The notes under the pieces are model-generated. The model made no database searches, was not told the DNA's origin, and was given only the letters and a program-made list of their open reading frames with translations. Positions 1 through 8,586 of a DNA stretch of 43,315 nt are shown in pieces. This DNA is from Streptosporangiaceae bacterium (lineage in GTDB: Bacteria; Actinomycetota; Actinomycetes; Streptosporangiales; Streptosporangiaceae). Made by a program: the position numbers and the translations under genes. The number at the start of each line of letters is the position of its first letter. The first letter of the stretch is position 1. The stretch lies in NCBI GenBank assembly GCA_019245115.1, contig JAFARZ010000250.1, forward strand, positions 1 to 43,315. Direction: 5' to 3'.

Positions 1-142
1 GCACGCTCTATAGCGCTACTGATCGGTTTGAGCGGCACCGATGGCACCATCGGCATGCTGCTCACTCGGAGGAGCCGCGCCCTTGTGACAATCACGGGGT
101 TGGGCGAGCGCAGCCCCTAGACGAACTTACGATCCCGCCCAC

Positions 143-203
143 TTAGCGAAGACGGCATTGCCGACATTCCGGAAACACATGTTATTCTGGAATGCTACAT
201 TGT
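143..203. repeat. Dispersed hairpin-bearing repeat, copy 1
   Basis: This shares a 5' block of about 33 bases (starting TTAGCGAAGACGGCAT) with the sequence at 20998, with two differences. It continues into a hairpin whose arms are CATTCCGGAA (165-174) and TTCTGGAATG (185-194), separated by 10 bases. The distal block CTACATTG is also shared. The arms are conserved and the loop varies, which suggests a selected structure or protein-binding site. Confidence 0.6.
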
Positions 204-429
204 CCTGCGAAATCACCACGGAACGTAAGTCCACCAGGGCAACTGTGCTATATGCCCGCTCCGGGGGGCACGGTACCAGCACGCCCGTAACGATCTACGG
301 ATGGAGTCTTAGTTTGTTATTCCAGTCCCCTTCGCCGCTTCCGCGCCTTTCGTCGCTTTCGTCGTGACCGTTTTGTCACGCTTGCACACTTGCGAACGCG
401 AGGCCCTGCCGTCCAGACTGAGAGCACTG

Positions 430-473
430 GGGTCTTCGAATCGGGGTTCTCGGGTCTTCAAATCGGGGTTTCT
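430..473. promoter_or_regulatory. 22-bp tandem direct repeat upstream of the PQQ-like protein
   Basis: Two adjacent 22-base units (430-451 and 452-473) both read GGGTCTTC, then G or A, then AATCGGGGTT, with few differences. They lie 30-73 bases before the start codon at 503. A spacing of about two helical turns suits a regulator that binds direct repeats on one DNA face. No cognate regulator is recognised. Confidence 0.4.
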
Positions 474-502
474 CTACCAGTCGTGCCCGTGAAGGGAGAG
501 CC

Positions 503-2113
503 ATGCCTGGTTGGCTAGCTCGTGCTTGGATCGCCCGGGCGGGAACTGGTGCGGTCGTCGCGGTCGGGGTGGTGCTAAGTTCCTGGCCGGCCGCCGCGGC
601 GTCGAGCGCTCAGATTGCCGTGGCAGGCAATCCGCTGGCGGGCGGTTCAAGGGCACCTGCCGCGTGGGCAGGCTTCGGCGGGAACGCACGGCACACGGCG
701 GACGTCAGCGTGCCGCTCCAGCCGTTTAACCGGATCCGCTGGAGGGTGAAGGTCGACCTGGACCCGGTCCTGATAGATGGGGCGCTGCCTATCCACTACG
801 GCTCCCCGATGATCACCAGTGCGAACACGGTGCTGGTACCGACCCGGGTCAGCCCCAAGGCCGGATTCCGGGTTGTGGCGTACTCCGGGGCTAGCGGCGC
901 GCGGCGCTGGTCGCTTGACACCGACTACCAGCCGCCCGCGTTTCCCAACGGCTTCACGCCTCCGCTGCCCGCTGTCCTGGCACCCGGGAACGTCCTGGCG
1001 GTCGCCGGCGCCGGCGGGACGGTTCTGATGCGCGGACAAGCCGACAGGACGTCCGGCGCGGTGGTGCGGCGGGTGTTCTACGGAGCGGCTCAGTGGAATG
1101 CGCACCGATCCGTGTACGACAAGGCGGTGCAGGTCGCTACGCCGCTGACCGCCGGACCGGACGGATCGGTGTATTTCGGGTTCACCGTAACCGGCGCGAC
1201 ACCGGCGCATCTGTCCAGCGGGATCGCGCGGATAGACCCCGACGGTCACGCGATCTGGACCACCGCCGCGGCGGTCGCCGATGACCGGACCATCACCAGT
1301 GTGGCACAGAACTGCGCTCCCGCCCTGTCCCCGGACGGCAGGACTGTCTATATCACCGTCACCAGCCCCTATACCAGCATCACCAATCCCCGGCACGGCA
1401 TCCTGGTCGGGCTCGACGCCACCACTCTCAGGCCACGGTTCCACACCGCCTTGACGGACCCGGCCACCGGCCGACCGGCCCAGATCTCGACGGCCACATC
1501 CGCCTCACCGACGGTCGGACCGGACGGGGACGTGTACTACGGCGTCATCGAGAACCCGTTCCCGGACCACGACGGCCGCGGCTGGCTGCTGCACTACAAC
1601 GCTACTTTGACCCGGACAAAGATCCCGGGATCTTTCGGCTGGGACAACACCGTCTCGGTGGTGCCCGCTCGCGCGGTGCCCGGCTACCACGGAACCTCGC
1701 CCTACCTGCTGGTCTCCAAATACAACAATTACCTCGACGTCGGGCCCCACGGAGACGGGCACAACCAGATCGCCGTGCTCGACCCCAGGTCAAGCCAGAC
1801 CGATCCCTACGCCAGGACCCGGGTTATGAGGGCCGTCCAGACCATCCTGTCGCCCGTCCATGTTCCCGGCGAACCCGCTGGAGCAGTGTACGAGTGGTGC
1901 ATCAACTCCGCCGCGGTGGACCCTGCCGCCGACTCGGTGATCGCGAACAGCGAGGACGGAGTCCTCTACCGCTGGGACCTGGCCCGCCATAGCCTGGCCG
2001 AGAAGATCCGGCTCAACCCACCTCGACCCGAGGCCTACACCCCCACCGTCATCGGCCCCAATGGCACTGTCTACGCCATCAACAACGCCACCCTCTACGC
2101 CATCGGACGCTAG
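503..2113 (+). CDS. Secreted PQQ-like beta-propeller repeat protein
   Basis: This 536-residue protein has an N-terminal Sec signal peptide: arginines, a hydrophobic stretch at about 14-30, and an Ala-rich cleavage region near residue 34. The body carries repeated blades with motifs such as GPDGSVYFG, SPDGRTVYIT, GPDGDVYYG and GPNGTVYAI, typical of PQQ-like/quinoprotein beta-propellers. No catalytic residues or quinone ligands can be assigned, so it may be a structural or binding propeller rather than a dehydrogenase. The ATG at 503 follows a good ribosome site (AAGGGAG, about 5 bases upstream). The gene is alone on its strand and converges on the dehydratase gene at 2140. Its last codons lie in a perfect 20-bp tandem duplication. 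It is likely exported and extracellular or wall-associated. I am confident of the fold and export, not of the function. Confidence 0.85.
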   Translation: MPGWLARAWIARAGTGAVVAVGVVLSSWPAAAASSAQIAVAGNPLAGGSRAPAAWAGFGGNARHTADVSVPLQPFNRIRWRVKVDLDPVLIDGALPIHYGSPMITSANTVLVPTRVSPKAGFRVVAYSGASGARRWSLDTDYQPPAFPNGFTPPLPAVLAPGNVLAVAGAGGTVLMRGQADRTSGAVVRRVFYGAAQWNAHRSVYDKAVQVATPLTAGPDGSVYFGFTVTGATPAHLSSGIARIDPDGHAIWTTAAAVADDRTITSVAQNCAPALSPDGRTVYITVTSPYTSITNPRHGILVGLDATTLRPRFHTALTDPATGRPAQISTATSASPTVGPDGDVYYGVIENPFPDHDGRGWLLHYNATLTRTKIPGSFGWDNTVSVVPARAVPGYHGTSPYLLVSKYNNYLDVGPHGDGHNQIAVLDPRSSQTDPYARTRVMRAVQTILSPVHVPGEPAGAVYEWCINSAAVDPAADSVIANSEDGVLYRWDLARHSLAEKIRLNPPRPEAYTPTVIGPNGTVYAINNATLYAIGR

Positions 2114-2140
2114 CGGACGCCATCGGACGCTAGCGGACGC
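2101..2140. repeat. Perfect 20-bp tandem duplication at convergent stop codons
   Basis: Bases 2101-2120 are repeated exactly at 2121-2140, and a partial third unit (TAGCGG) follows. The first unit contains the last codons and stop of the propeller gene; the end of the array contains the stop of the minus-strand dehydratase gene. It looks like a slippage or duplication event in the 26-base gap between two convergent genes. Confidence 0.85.
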
Positions 2141-2709
2141 TAGCGGCTCGGGTGCGGGTTGTACGCGTAGGTGCCGTTCCTAACCCGGGCGACAACGTCG
2201 CCGGAGTCGGTGATCAGCTCGCTCTCCCAGGTCAGGAACGCGCCGCGGCCCATTGACGTCTGTTTGGGGGTGCAGGACACCAGCCGTCGTCCGCGTCGGC
2301 CGACTCGCTCGCCGACCACCACGGGGCGGATGAACTCGATCGCGATGTCGGTGGCGAAGAACCCGGTGGTGCGCGGCCCGAGCGGCATGTCCTGGTTGTT
2401 AATGGGGCTGCGGGCCGGCTGGGCGTCGGGATCCGGATCATCGTAAAGCGTCGGCTCGCCTGGCTGCCACATGGCGGGGACGCTGAAGCTCAGCGCCGCC
2501 GTGTACGGCGCGATGACATCGGGGAAGCCGTGGGCTCGGGCGACCTCCGGGTCATAGTGCAGGCCCGAGCCAAGTTCAAGCGGCTCCGCGAAACGGCGGA
2601 TGGTTCCTCTCTCCACGACGTCAGCACCCCACACGGTGGTACCGTCGCCGAAGTCGGTGCCCACCGCGTCGATCAGCGGCTGCCATTCGTCCTGCCAGTT
2701 GTCCGCCAC
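2140..2709 (-). CDS. MaoC-like / FAS1-like dehydratase domain protein
   Basis: This 189-residue protein resembles the N-terminal dehydratase (hot-dog) domain of MaoC-like proteins. Visible traits are a substrate-entry region with HYDPEVARAHGFPDVIAPYTAALSF-type spacing and a C-terminal strand pattern (RPVVVGERVGRRGRRLVS, then an EYxxxN-like VRNGTYAYNP). Such proteins hydrate or dehydrate acyl-CoA thioesters, often as one half of a two-subunit hydratase. No partner MaoC gene is seen next to it. It starts with GTG at 2709 just after a GGGGAGG ribosome site and lies 33 bases downstream of the double CaiB gene, so it is the third gene of a minus-strand operon (esterase, CoA-transferase, dehydratase). 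Its role is probably a hydration step on the CoA thioester made by its neighbour; the substrate is unknown. Confidence 0.75.
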   Translation of the reverse strand: MADNWQDEWQPLIDAVGTDFGDGTTVWGADVVERGTIRRFAEPLELGSGLHYDPEVARAHGFPDVIAPYTAALSFSVPAMWQPGEPTLYDDPDPDAQPARSPINNQDMPLGPRTTGFFATDIAIEFIRPVVVGERVGRRGRRLVSCTPKQTSMGRGAFLTWESELITDSGDVVARVRNGTYAYNPHPSR

Positions 2710-2742
2710 GCCTCCCCTTCCCGGACTCCCAGACTCCCAGAT

Positions 2743-5259
2743 TCAGGTCAGCACGCCGGCGGCGGCCAGCCGTTCGATGTCGCCCGTGTCGTAGCCGAGC
2801 ATCGTGCGCAGCACGTACTCGCTGTCCTGGCCCAGCCGTGGGGCAGGCCGGTGCACCGAGCCCGGGGTCCGCGAGAGCAGGTACCGCGGGCCTTCGACGG
2901 TCGCGGTCCCGAACGCCGGATCCGGCAGGGCGCGCAGGTGACCCCGGTGCGCGAGCTGCGGATCGCGGGTCCAGTCGGCGCTGCTGGCGCACACGTGGGC
3001 CGGCACGCCCCGTCGCTGCAGGCGGGACTCGACGTCCGCGGCTCGCTGGCCGGCGACCCAGGAGGCCACCACGGACTCAAGCTCGGCCGCGGCCGCCAGG
3101 CGCGCCGCCGCGGTGGCATAACGCGGATCATCCGCGAGCGCCGGCCGCTCCATCTCGGAAGCCAGCGCCCGCCATTGCGCGTCGCTGGTGACGGCGATCG
3201 CCACGAACCGGTCCGCAGCGCCTCCGGAATCGCCTCCGGAATCGCCTTCGGCGAGGCAGGCGAACACGCCGTGCGGCGCGAACCGCTCGTCGGCGTTGCC
3301 CCGCCGCACGGCGATCGTGCCACGGTCGAAGTAGCCGGCGAGCTGCGGGGACAGCAGGAAGACGCCGATCTCGCTCTGCGCGACGTCGAGGTGGCGGCCC
3401 TCCCCCGTCCGGCGGCGGTGATCGAGCGCGGCCAGCAGCAAAACCAGGGAGAACCGAGGCCCGACGTAGTCGGTGTACGGCCCGAACGGCCCGATTGGCG
3501 GCCGGTCCGGCCAGCCCACCAGGTCCTGGTATCCGCTGGCCGACGCGCCGATGTTGCCGTAGCCCGCCAGCTTCGCGGACGGCCCGGTCTGCCCCATCAG
3601 CGACGTGCTGAGCATGATCACCGACGGGTTGTCCGCGCGGACGCTGTCGTAGTCCAGGCCCCACCGGGCCATCTGCCCGGGCGAGAACGACTCGATCACC
3701 ACGTCGGCCCACCGGATCAGGTCCCGCGCCACGGCCTGGCCCTCCGGTCGCCTCAGGTCGAGGGTGAGCCCCAGCTTCCCGGCGTTGCAGGTGCCGTACA
3801 GCGCGGAGTTCTCCCGGCCTGGTTTGCCGTCGTAGAACGGCTGCATCATCCTGGCCGTCTCGATCCGCGTGGCCGACTCCACCCGCACCACCGTGGCGCC
3901 GAAGTCGGCCAGAGCACGGCCGACGACCGGTCCGGCCACCACCCAGCTGAAGTCGGCGACCTTGAGCCCTTCGAGCGCGGCGCTCGCCGGCTGTCCCGCG
4001 GCCAGCCGGCCAGGCTCTCCGCCCAGCCATTCGGCTATGACCGCGTCGGTATGCTCGCCAGCCAGCGGGGCCGGGCGGCGCAGCGCTACCAGCGAGGCCG
4101 AGCCCGCCACATCCGAGCCCGCCGCATCCGAGACAGCCGCCCAGCGGGCGGGCATGGTGCGCCGCCGCGCGCCTTCGCCGACCGTGGCGAAGTACCCGCG
4201 CGCCGCGAGTTGCTCGCTCGTCGCGAGGTCGGCGGTGTCGCTGATGCCGATGCACAGGAGCTTGTAGCGGATCGCCGCGTCGAGTATCTCCGCCTTCGTC
4301 CGCTTGGCGAGGAAATCCGCGGTCACAGTGCGGACCTGAAGCATGTCGTCCTCGGTGAATTCTCCCGCCTCCACCAGGGACGGCATCACCCGCCAGTCCC
4401 AGGCGGCGGCCCGTTCGGAGCAGGCACCCTCGTCGCGGAGCCACCGGAAGAAGTTGTTGGTGAAGCCGCCCACCGCCGCGCCCATCGCGAGGTGGAACTC
4501 GACGAGCCCATCACGGCAGGCCCACTTCTTGAGGTGGGAACTCGTGCCGGTGCCGCTGCCGCTCTGATCCGACCGCCGCAACGGACTGACCAGCGCCGCC
4601 CATTCCGGGTTGGGGTCGCGCACCGAATCGGCGAGCACCCGGCCGAGCGTGTTCAGGCCGAGGCACGCCTGAGCGGACACGTCGACGAGCTGGCCCTGAC
4701 CCGTCCGCACCCGGGCGTGGTGCGCGATCAGCATGCCCCCGGCCAGGTCGGCGGCGGCGTTCAGATACGCGTGCGCCACGCTCATCCGAAGCGGCGGCCG
4801 ATCGCCGTCCCGGTTTGGCTGGAGCGGACCGCCCGCGGCCCAGACGACCAGGTCCGACTCGGCATACCCCGCCTTCGGCCCGTCATGACCGAACGCCGTG
4901 ATGGTGCCGTACACCAGAGCCGGATTGATCTCACGCAGCGAAGACCAGCCGAGCCCCATCCCGGCCAGCACTCCCGGCCCGGCCGACTCGATGAAGAAGT
5001 CGGCGCGCGACACGAGCCGGCGCACCAGCTGACGGCCCCTCTCCGCATCCAGGTCCGCGACGATGCCGCGCTTGTTGGCCGCGAACGTGTCCCAGAAGTA
5101 GCTGCCGGACTCCGACAGCGGCACGGCCGCCCGGGCCGGCGACCCGGATGGCGGCTCCACTTGCACGACATCGGCGCCCAAGTCGGCCAGCATCCGGCCT
5201 GCCAGCAGCCCTCGCTCGTCGCTCAGGTCCAGCACCCGGTACCCGTCGAGGAAGCTCAT
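2743..5259 (-). CDS. Double-domain CaiB/BaiF (class III) CoA-transferase
   Basis: At 838 residues this is about twice the usual family length and holds two consecutive class III CoA-transferase domains, roughly 1-380 and 430-838. Each begins with the typical nucleotide-type motif (GYRVLDLSDERGLLAGRMLADLGADVVQVE; LKVADFSWVVAGPVVGRALADFGATVVRVE). At the position of the family's catalytic Asp the first domain reads VDVSAQACL (Ala) and the second LDVAQSEIG (Glu). Many actinobacterial homologues have Glu there; the Ala suggests the first domain is not catalytic in the usual way. Short in-frame repeats are visible (GDSGGDSGG near residue 675; AAGSDVAGS between the domains). The ATG at 5259 follows GGAGGATCC. 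It is transcribed after the esterase and before the dehydratase. The family transfers CoA between carboxylic acids; a linked two-domain form may act as a built-in heterodimer. Confidence 0.88.
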   Translation of the reverse strand: MSFLDGYRVLDLSDERGLLAGRMLADLGADVVQVEPPSGSPARAAVPLSESGSYFWDTFAANKRGIVADLDAERGRQLVRRLVSRADFFIESAGPGVLAGMGLGWSSLREINPALVYGTITAFGHDGPKAGYAESDLVVWAAGGPLQPNRDGDRPPLRMSVAHAYLNAAADLAGGMLIAHHARVRTGQGQLVDVSAQACLGLNTLGRVLADSVRDPNPEWAALVSPLRRSDQSGSGTGTSSHLKKWACRDGLVEFHLAMGAAVGGFTNNFFRWLRDEGACSERAAAWDWRVMPSLVEAGEFTEDDMLQVRTVTADFLAKRTKAEILDAAIRYKLLCIGISDTADLATSEQLAARGYFATVGEGARRRTMPARWAAVSDAAGSDVAGSASLVALRRPAPLAGEHTDAVIAEWLGGEPGRLAAGQPASAALEGLKVADFSWVVAGPVVGRALADFGATVVRVESATRIETARMMQPFYDGKPGRENSALYGTCNAGKLGLTLDLRRPEGQAVARDLIRWADVVIESFSPGQMARWGLDYDSVRADNPSVIMLSTSLMGQTGPSAKLAGYGNIGASASGYQDLVGWPDRPPIGPFGPYTDYVGPRFSLVLLLAALDHRRRTGEGRHLDVAQSEIGVFLLSPQLAGYFDRGTIAVRRGNADERFAPHGVFACLAEGDSGGDSGGAADRFVAIAVTSDAQWRALASEMERPALADDPRYATAAARLAAAAELESVVASWVAGQRAADVESRLQRRGVPAHVCASSADWTRDPQLAHRGHLRALPDPAFGTATVEGPRYLLSRTPGSVHRPAPRLGQDSEYVLRTMLGYDTGDIERLAAAGVLT

Positions 5260-5287
5260 CCCGGATCCTCCAGCACCGCCGCCCGCA

Positions 5288-6280
5288 TCAGAACAGCTCT
5301 CCGGCCGCCGTGGCCACGATGCGCCCGGCCGCCTCGGCGGCCGCCGCGACCGGCCCGGTGAAGCGAAGGAAGCCGTGCGGCAGTGACGGGAATTCGAGGA
5401 GCGTCACGCGGACGCCGCCGTCGCACAGCCGCGATGCGTAGGCCACGCCCTCGTCACGCAGCGGGTCGTGCCCGGCGACCGCGACGATCGCCGGTGGCAG
5501 TCCGTCGAGGCCGGGCGCTCGCAGCGGCGCGGCCCGCGCGCTCACTCGGTCCTGTTCCCGCGGCAGGTACTGGTCGAAGAACCAGCCCATCTCGGCGACG
5601 CCGAGGACCAGCCCGTCGTAGGCCAGGTACGACGGCCGGCTCCGGTCGGTGTCCAGGACGGGGTAAACGAGCAACTGGCCAGCGCAGCCAGGCAGTTCCC
5701 GCGCCGCGACCGCCGCCAGGTTGCCGCCGGCGCTGTCGCCGCCCACCACCACCTCGCGCCCGCCGGACGCCGCCCACCGGGCCGCGGCCAGCGCGTCCTC
5801 GACCGCGGCGGGAAAGGGATGCTCGGGCGCCAGCCGGTAGTCCACGTTGCACACCTCGCAGCCGGCGCCGTCGGCGAGCATGCGGCAGAACTGCGCGGAG
5901 TACCCGAGGTCGCCGGTGACCCAGCCGCCGCCGTGAAACCACACCAGGACCCGGTCGGTAGCCCGCGGCCGGCGCGGGACGTAGCGGCGGACCGTCACAG
6001 GCCCGAGCTTGACGTCGTCCTCCTTGAGCATTTCCGGTCCGGGGGCGCAGAGGGCATCGCCCGCGCGGACCCGCCCGCGCATCGCTTCGGGCGGCAGCCC
6101 CAGAATCGGTGGCGCACCGGAGCTGCGCGCGGCGTTGGATTGGCCTGGGCCTGCGGCCGCGGCGTTGGATTGGCCTGGGCCTGCGGCCGCGGCGTTGGAT
6201 TGGCCTGGGCCTGCGGCCGCGGCGTCGAGCAGGCCGGCGTACGTCGCGTCCAGCTCGGGAAACCGCGAGGCCAGTGTCAT
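5288..6280 (-). CDS. Alpha/beta hydrolase, HSL-type esterase
   Basis: This 330-residue enzyme of the hormone-sensitive-lipase (alpha/beta hydrolase 3) family has the oxyanion motif HGGGW at 116-120, the nucleophile elbow GDSAGG at 181-186 (Ser183), and likely Asp272 (AGHDPLRDE) and His302 (LPHGF). It hydrolyses carboxyl esters or lactones, probably in the cytoplasm since no signal peptide is seen. The ATG at 6280 follows GGAGGGCGG. Unusually, residues about 21-50 are three exact copies of a 10-residue unit AAAAGPGQSN, encoded by three identical 30-bp units at 6131-6220; this segment replaces part of the normal N-terminal cap. It is first in the minus-strand operon and divergent from the Baeyer-Villiger monooxygenase, a pairing known in ketone degradation where the oxygenase makes the ester and the hydrolase cleaves it. 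Confidence 0.9.
   Translation of the reverse strand: MTLASRFPELDATYAGLLDAAAAGPGQSNAAAAGPGQSNAAAAGPGQSNAARSSGAPPILGLPPEAMRGRVRAGDALCAPGPEMLKEDDVKLGPVTVRRYVPRRPRATDRVLVWFHGGGWVTGDLGYSAQFCRMLADGAGCEVCNVDYRLAPEHPFPAAVEDALAAARWAASGGREVVVGGDSAGGNLAAVAARELPGCAGQLLVYPVLDTDRSRPSYLAYDGLVLGVAEMGWFFDQYLPREQDRVSARAAPLRAPGLDGLPPAIVAVAGHDPLRDEGVAYASRLCDGGVRVTLLEFPSLPHGFLRFTGPVAAAAEAAGRIVATAAGELF
6131..6220. repeat. Three exact 30-bp tandem repeats inside the esterase gene
   Basis: Units 6131-6160, 6161-6190 and 6191-6220 are identical, followed by a four-base start of a fourth. Each contains TTGGATTGGCCTGGGCC. The period is a multiple of three, so the esterase frame stays open. Exact identity implies recent expansion or ongoing conversion. 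The core of the unit recurs at 29143 and 35775 in unrelated genes. Confidence 0.95.
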
Positions 6281-6347
6281 CCGCCCTCCAATTCATGCTA
6301 TTCATGCGCAGGTATTTCGTTGTATCGTAGCTCAGGTGGTCAACGAC
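6281..6347. promoter_or_regulatory. Divergent promoter region between esterase and monooxygenase
   Basis: These 67 bases must carry both promoters. An eight-base direct repeat, ATTCATGC-T-ATTCATGC, occupies 6291-6307 and could be an operator half-site pair. A possible ribosome site AGGTGG (6334-6339) precedes the monooxygenase ATG. No convincing -10/-35 pair stands out. Confidence 0.35.
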
Positions 6348-7937
6348 ATGGAACCGTATGACGCGGTGGTCGTCGGTGCGGGTTTCGCCGGGCTGTACAT
6401 GCTGTACCGGCTACGCGGCGCCGGCTTCTCGGTTCGTGTCTTCGAAGCGGGCGAAGGCATCGGCGGCACCTGGTACTGGAACCGCTACCCCGGCGCACGC
6501 TGCGACGTGGAGAGCATGGAGTATTCGTACTCGTTCTCACCGGAGCTCGAACGGGAGTGGGAGTGGAGCGAGCGGTTCCCGGCCCAGCCGGAGATCCTCC
6601 GGTACCTGAACCACGTCGCCGACCGTTTCGGTCTCCGCCCGGACATCCAGCTGAACACGACGGTGACGGCCGCGCGGTACGACGACGATGCCGCGCAGTG
6701 GGACGTGACGCTCGATGACGGCACGATGGTGCGCGCCCGGTACGTCGTGATGGCCGCCGGCTGCCTGTCGACGGCCCGGATTCCCCCGTTCCCCGGGCTG
6801 GACTCGTTCCGCGGCCGCACGTACCACACCGGCCACTGGCCTGCCGGACCCGTCGACTTCACCGGGCAGCGGGTCGGCGTGGTCGGCACCGGCTCGTCCG
6901 GTGTCCAGGTCATCCCGCTGGTAGCGGAGCAGGCCGCCGAGCTTTACGTCTTCCAGCGCACCGCGAACTTCACCATGCCGGCCCGCAACGCGCCGCTGAA
7001 CCGGCAGCAGATCGAGTACTTCCGCGCCCACCGCGAGGAACTGCGTCAGCGCGAGCGCGCCAGCCGGAACGGGACGCTGCGCAAGAACTACGACGAATCG
7101 GCGGTGGCCGCCTCGCCCGAGGCGCGCCGGCGGCGCTTCGAGGACGGCTGGCGGCTGGGCGGCAGCGACATCATCGGCAGCTTCAACGACCTCACGGTCG
7201 ACCAGCGCGCCAACGACCTGCTGGCCGGCTTCCTCCGCGGCAAGGTGCGCGAGATCGTCCGCGACCCGGCCGTCGCGGCGGCGCTGACCTCGCAGGACTA
7301 CCCGGTCGGCGCCAAGCGGATGTGCCTGGGCACCGGCTATTACGAGACATTCAACCGCGACAACGTCCAGCTGGTCGACCTCCGCAAAACACCAATCAAG
7401 ACATTTACCACGAACGGCGTCGGCACCACCGACCAGGTATACCAACTCGACGCGATGATCTTCGCCACCGGCTACGACGCGATGACCGGGTCGATACTAC
7501 GGGTCGACATCCGCGGCTGGGGCGGCCGGTCGCTGCGCGACGACTGGGCGGCCGGGCCGCACACGTACCTGGGGCTGACCTGCCACGGATACCCGAACCT
7601 GTTCCTCATCACCGGGCCGGGCAGCCCTTCGGTGCTCAGCAACGTGGTGGTCTCGATCGAGCAGCACGTGGAATGGATCGGCGACCACCTCGAGTACCTG
7701 CGCAAGAAGGACCTCACCACCAGCGAGGCGTCCTACGAAGCGCAGGAGGAATGGGTCGCACACGTCAACCAGCTGGCCAGTCGCACGCTGATGCCGAAGG
7801 CCGCGTCCTGGTACATGGGCGCGAACGTGCCCGGCAAGCCACGGGTGTTCATGCCGTACATCGGCGGCGTCGGCACCTACCGCAAGCTCTGCGACAAGAT
7901 AGCCGCCGCCGACTACCGAGGCTTCGAAATGTCCTGA
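6348..7937 (+). CDS. Flavin-dependent Baeyer-Villiger monooxygenase
   Basis: The 529-residue product has the full type I Baeyer-Villiger layout: an FAD Rossmann motif GAGFAG at 10-15, the fingerprint FRGRTYHTGHWP at 154-165 (FxGxxxHTxxWP), and an NADPH Rossmann motif GTGSSG at 180-185. Length matches cyclohexanone-monooxygenase-like enzymes. These insert one oxygen of O2 next to a ketone, giving an ester or lactone, with NADPH and FAD. The frame is open far upstream, but the upstream part is antisense to the esterase repeats, so I take the ATG at 6348, which has AGGTGG 8 bases ahead; GTG at 6336 is an alternative. It is divergent from the esterase operon. A cyclic or long-chain ketone substrate is inferred, not shown. 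Confidence 0.93.
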   Translation: MEPYDAVVVGAGFAGLYMLYRLRGAGFSVRVFEAGEGIGGTWYWNRYPGARCDVESMEYSYSFSPELEREWEWSERFPAQPEILRYLNHVADRFGLRPDIQLNTTVTAARYDDDAAQWDVTLDDGTMVRARYVVMAAGCLSTARIPPFPGLDSFRGRTYHTGHWPAGPVDFTGQRVGVVGTGSSGVQVIPLVAEQAAELYVFQRTANFTMPARNAPLNRQQIEYFRAHREELRQRERASRNGTLRKNYDESAVAASPEARRRRFEDGWRLGGSDIIGSFNDLTVDQRANDLLAGFLRGKVREIVRDPAVAAALTSQDYPVGAKRMCLGTGYYETFNRDNVQLVDLRKTPIKTFTTNGVGTTDQVYQLDAMIFATGYDAMTGSILRVDIRGWGGRSLRDDWAAGPHTYLGLTCHGYPNLFLITGPGSPSVLSNVVVSIEQHVEWIGDHLEYLRKKDLTTSEASYEAQEEWVAHVNQLASRTLMPKAASWYMGANVPGKPRVFMPYIGGVGTYRKLCDKIAAADYRGFEMS

Positions 7938-8042
7938 GCGGCGGCCCCGGGCAGGGTGACGATGTCGCGGTCGGCGGGCATCCCTGCCCGCCCCCTGCGC
8001 CCGAGTGGCTGACAGCTCCCTCCATGCCAGTGGAACCTGGCC

Positions 8043-8426
8043 GTGGCCGCGCTGGCGGCCCGCGTCCGGGCGGCCGGACCGGACGCGTCGCCGCATCCGG
8101 ACAGTGGTGCCTGGACTGAACGATACGGGCGGGCGATACCCGGCAGCACATGCGGCGAGCAGTTCTCCGCCGCCCGCGCATGGAAAGCAGCCGCATGGGC
8201 GCAGCTGACCCCAGCTCATCGCCGCGTGCTCGCCTTCGGCGCCCGCACACCCTCCGCCATCGAGAAAGCCGTGGGCGGACGGGCCGGGACAGTGCAGTGG
8301 CGGCCGCGGCTCACCGCCATGATGGCGAGCGCGTTCGCCGACGGAACCTGGGCACTGCCTTGGCTCGCGCCCCGTCGCCTGGCAGCAGGCCTGGGCTCTA
8401 ACGGCCTGCCTTCAGCCGCGCCGTGA
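8043..8426 (+). CDS. Possible small hypothetical protein, perhaps a gene remnant
   Basis: An open frame of 127 codons with fairly high G/C at third positions lies between the monooxygenase and the DUF397 gene. The predicted protein is Ala/Arg-rich with a fairly protein-like middle (WTERYGRAIPG; HRRVLAFGARTPSAIEKAVG). No family is recognised. The only start is GTG at 8043 without a clear ribosome site, an in-frame stop lies at 8010, and the last 29 bases are antisense to the DUF397 gene. It may be a decayed fragment of a longer gene, or no gene at all. Bases 7938-8042 show nothing else. Confidence 0.25.
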   Translation: MAALAARVRAAGPDASPHPDSGAWTERYGRAIPGSTCGEQFSAARAWKAAAWAQLTPAHRRVLAFGARTPSAIEKAVGGRAGTVQWRPRLTAMMASAFADGTWALPWLAPRRLAAGLGSNGLPSAAP

Positions 8427-8586
8427 AGTCGCGCCACGCGTCCGGCGCGAACGTGAGCACCGGGCCGGAGCGGTCGGTGGTGTCGCGCACGAGCACGCCG
8501 CGGGCCGAGTGGCCGAGCTCGACACAGGCACCGCCGCTCGTGCCGCTGTAGCTCGACTTGCGCCAGCAGGGGTCTACGTGTTCCAT
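8398..8586 (-). CDS. DUF397 domain small protein
   Basis: This 62-residue protein matches DUF397: WRKSSYSGTSGGACVELG near the start, then VLVRDTTDRSGPVLTFAPDAWRDF. In Streptomyces and relatives such proteins almost always lie next to an XRE/DUF5753 regulator, and some pairs act as toxin-antitoxin-like or developmental switches (Scr1/Scr2 type, whiJ-like loci). Here its ATG (8586) lies inside the end of the regulator gene with a 13-base overlap, so translation is probably coupled. The ribosome site GAGG is 4 bases upstream. The protein is complete; its biochemical role is not known. Confidence 0.9.
   Translation of the reverse strand: MEHVDPCWRKSSYSGTSGGACVELGHSARGVLVRDTTDRSGPVLTFAPDAWRDFTARLKAGR

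Larger units (their letters stand above)
1..502. other. Intergenic leader region, no convincing gene
   Basis: I see no gene with actinobacterial codon bias here. The A/T-richer middle part (about 140-370) is unlike the flanking coding DNA. It holds one copy of a hairpin-bearing repeat (about 143-203) and, close to the next gene, a 22-bp tandem direct repeat (430-473); both are listed separately. A 69-codon open frame at 158-367 begins inside the repeat and has low G/C at third positions, so I do not call it. Confidence 0.6.

Noticed and set aside
158..367. Small open frame of 69 codons
   Set aside because: It starts inside the dispersed repeat, has low G/C at third positions and no ribosome site.
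2530..5361. A 943-codon open frame on the plus strand
   Set aside because: It is antisense to the double CaiB gene, which has clear family motifs. The predicted protein is Arg/Gly/Pro-rich and without family features, as expected from high-GC shadow frames.
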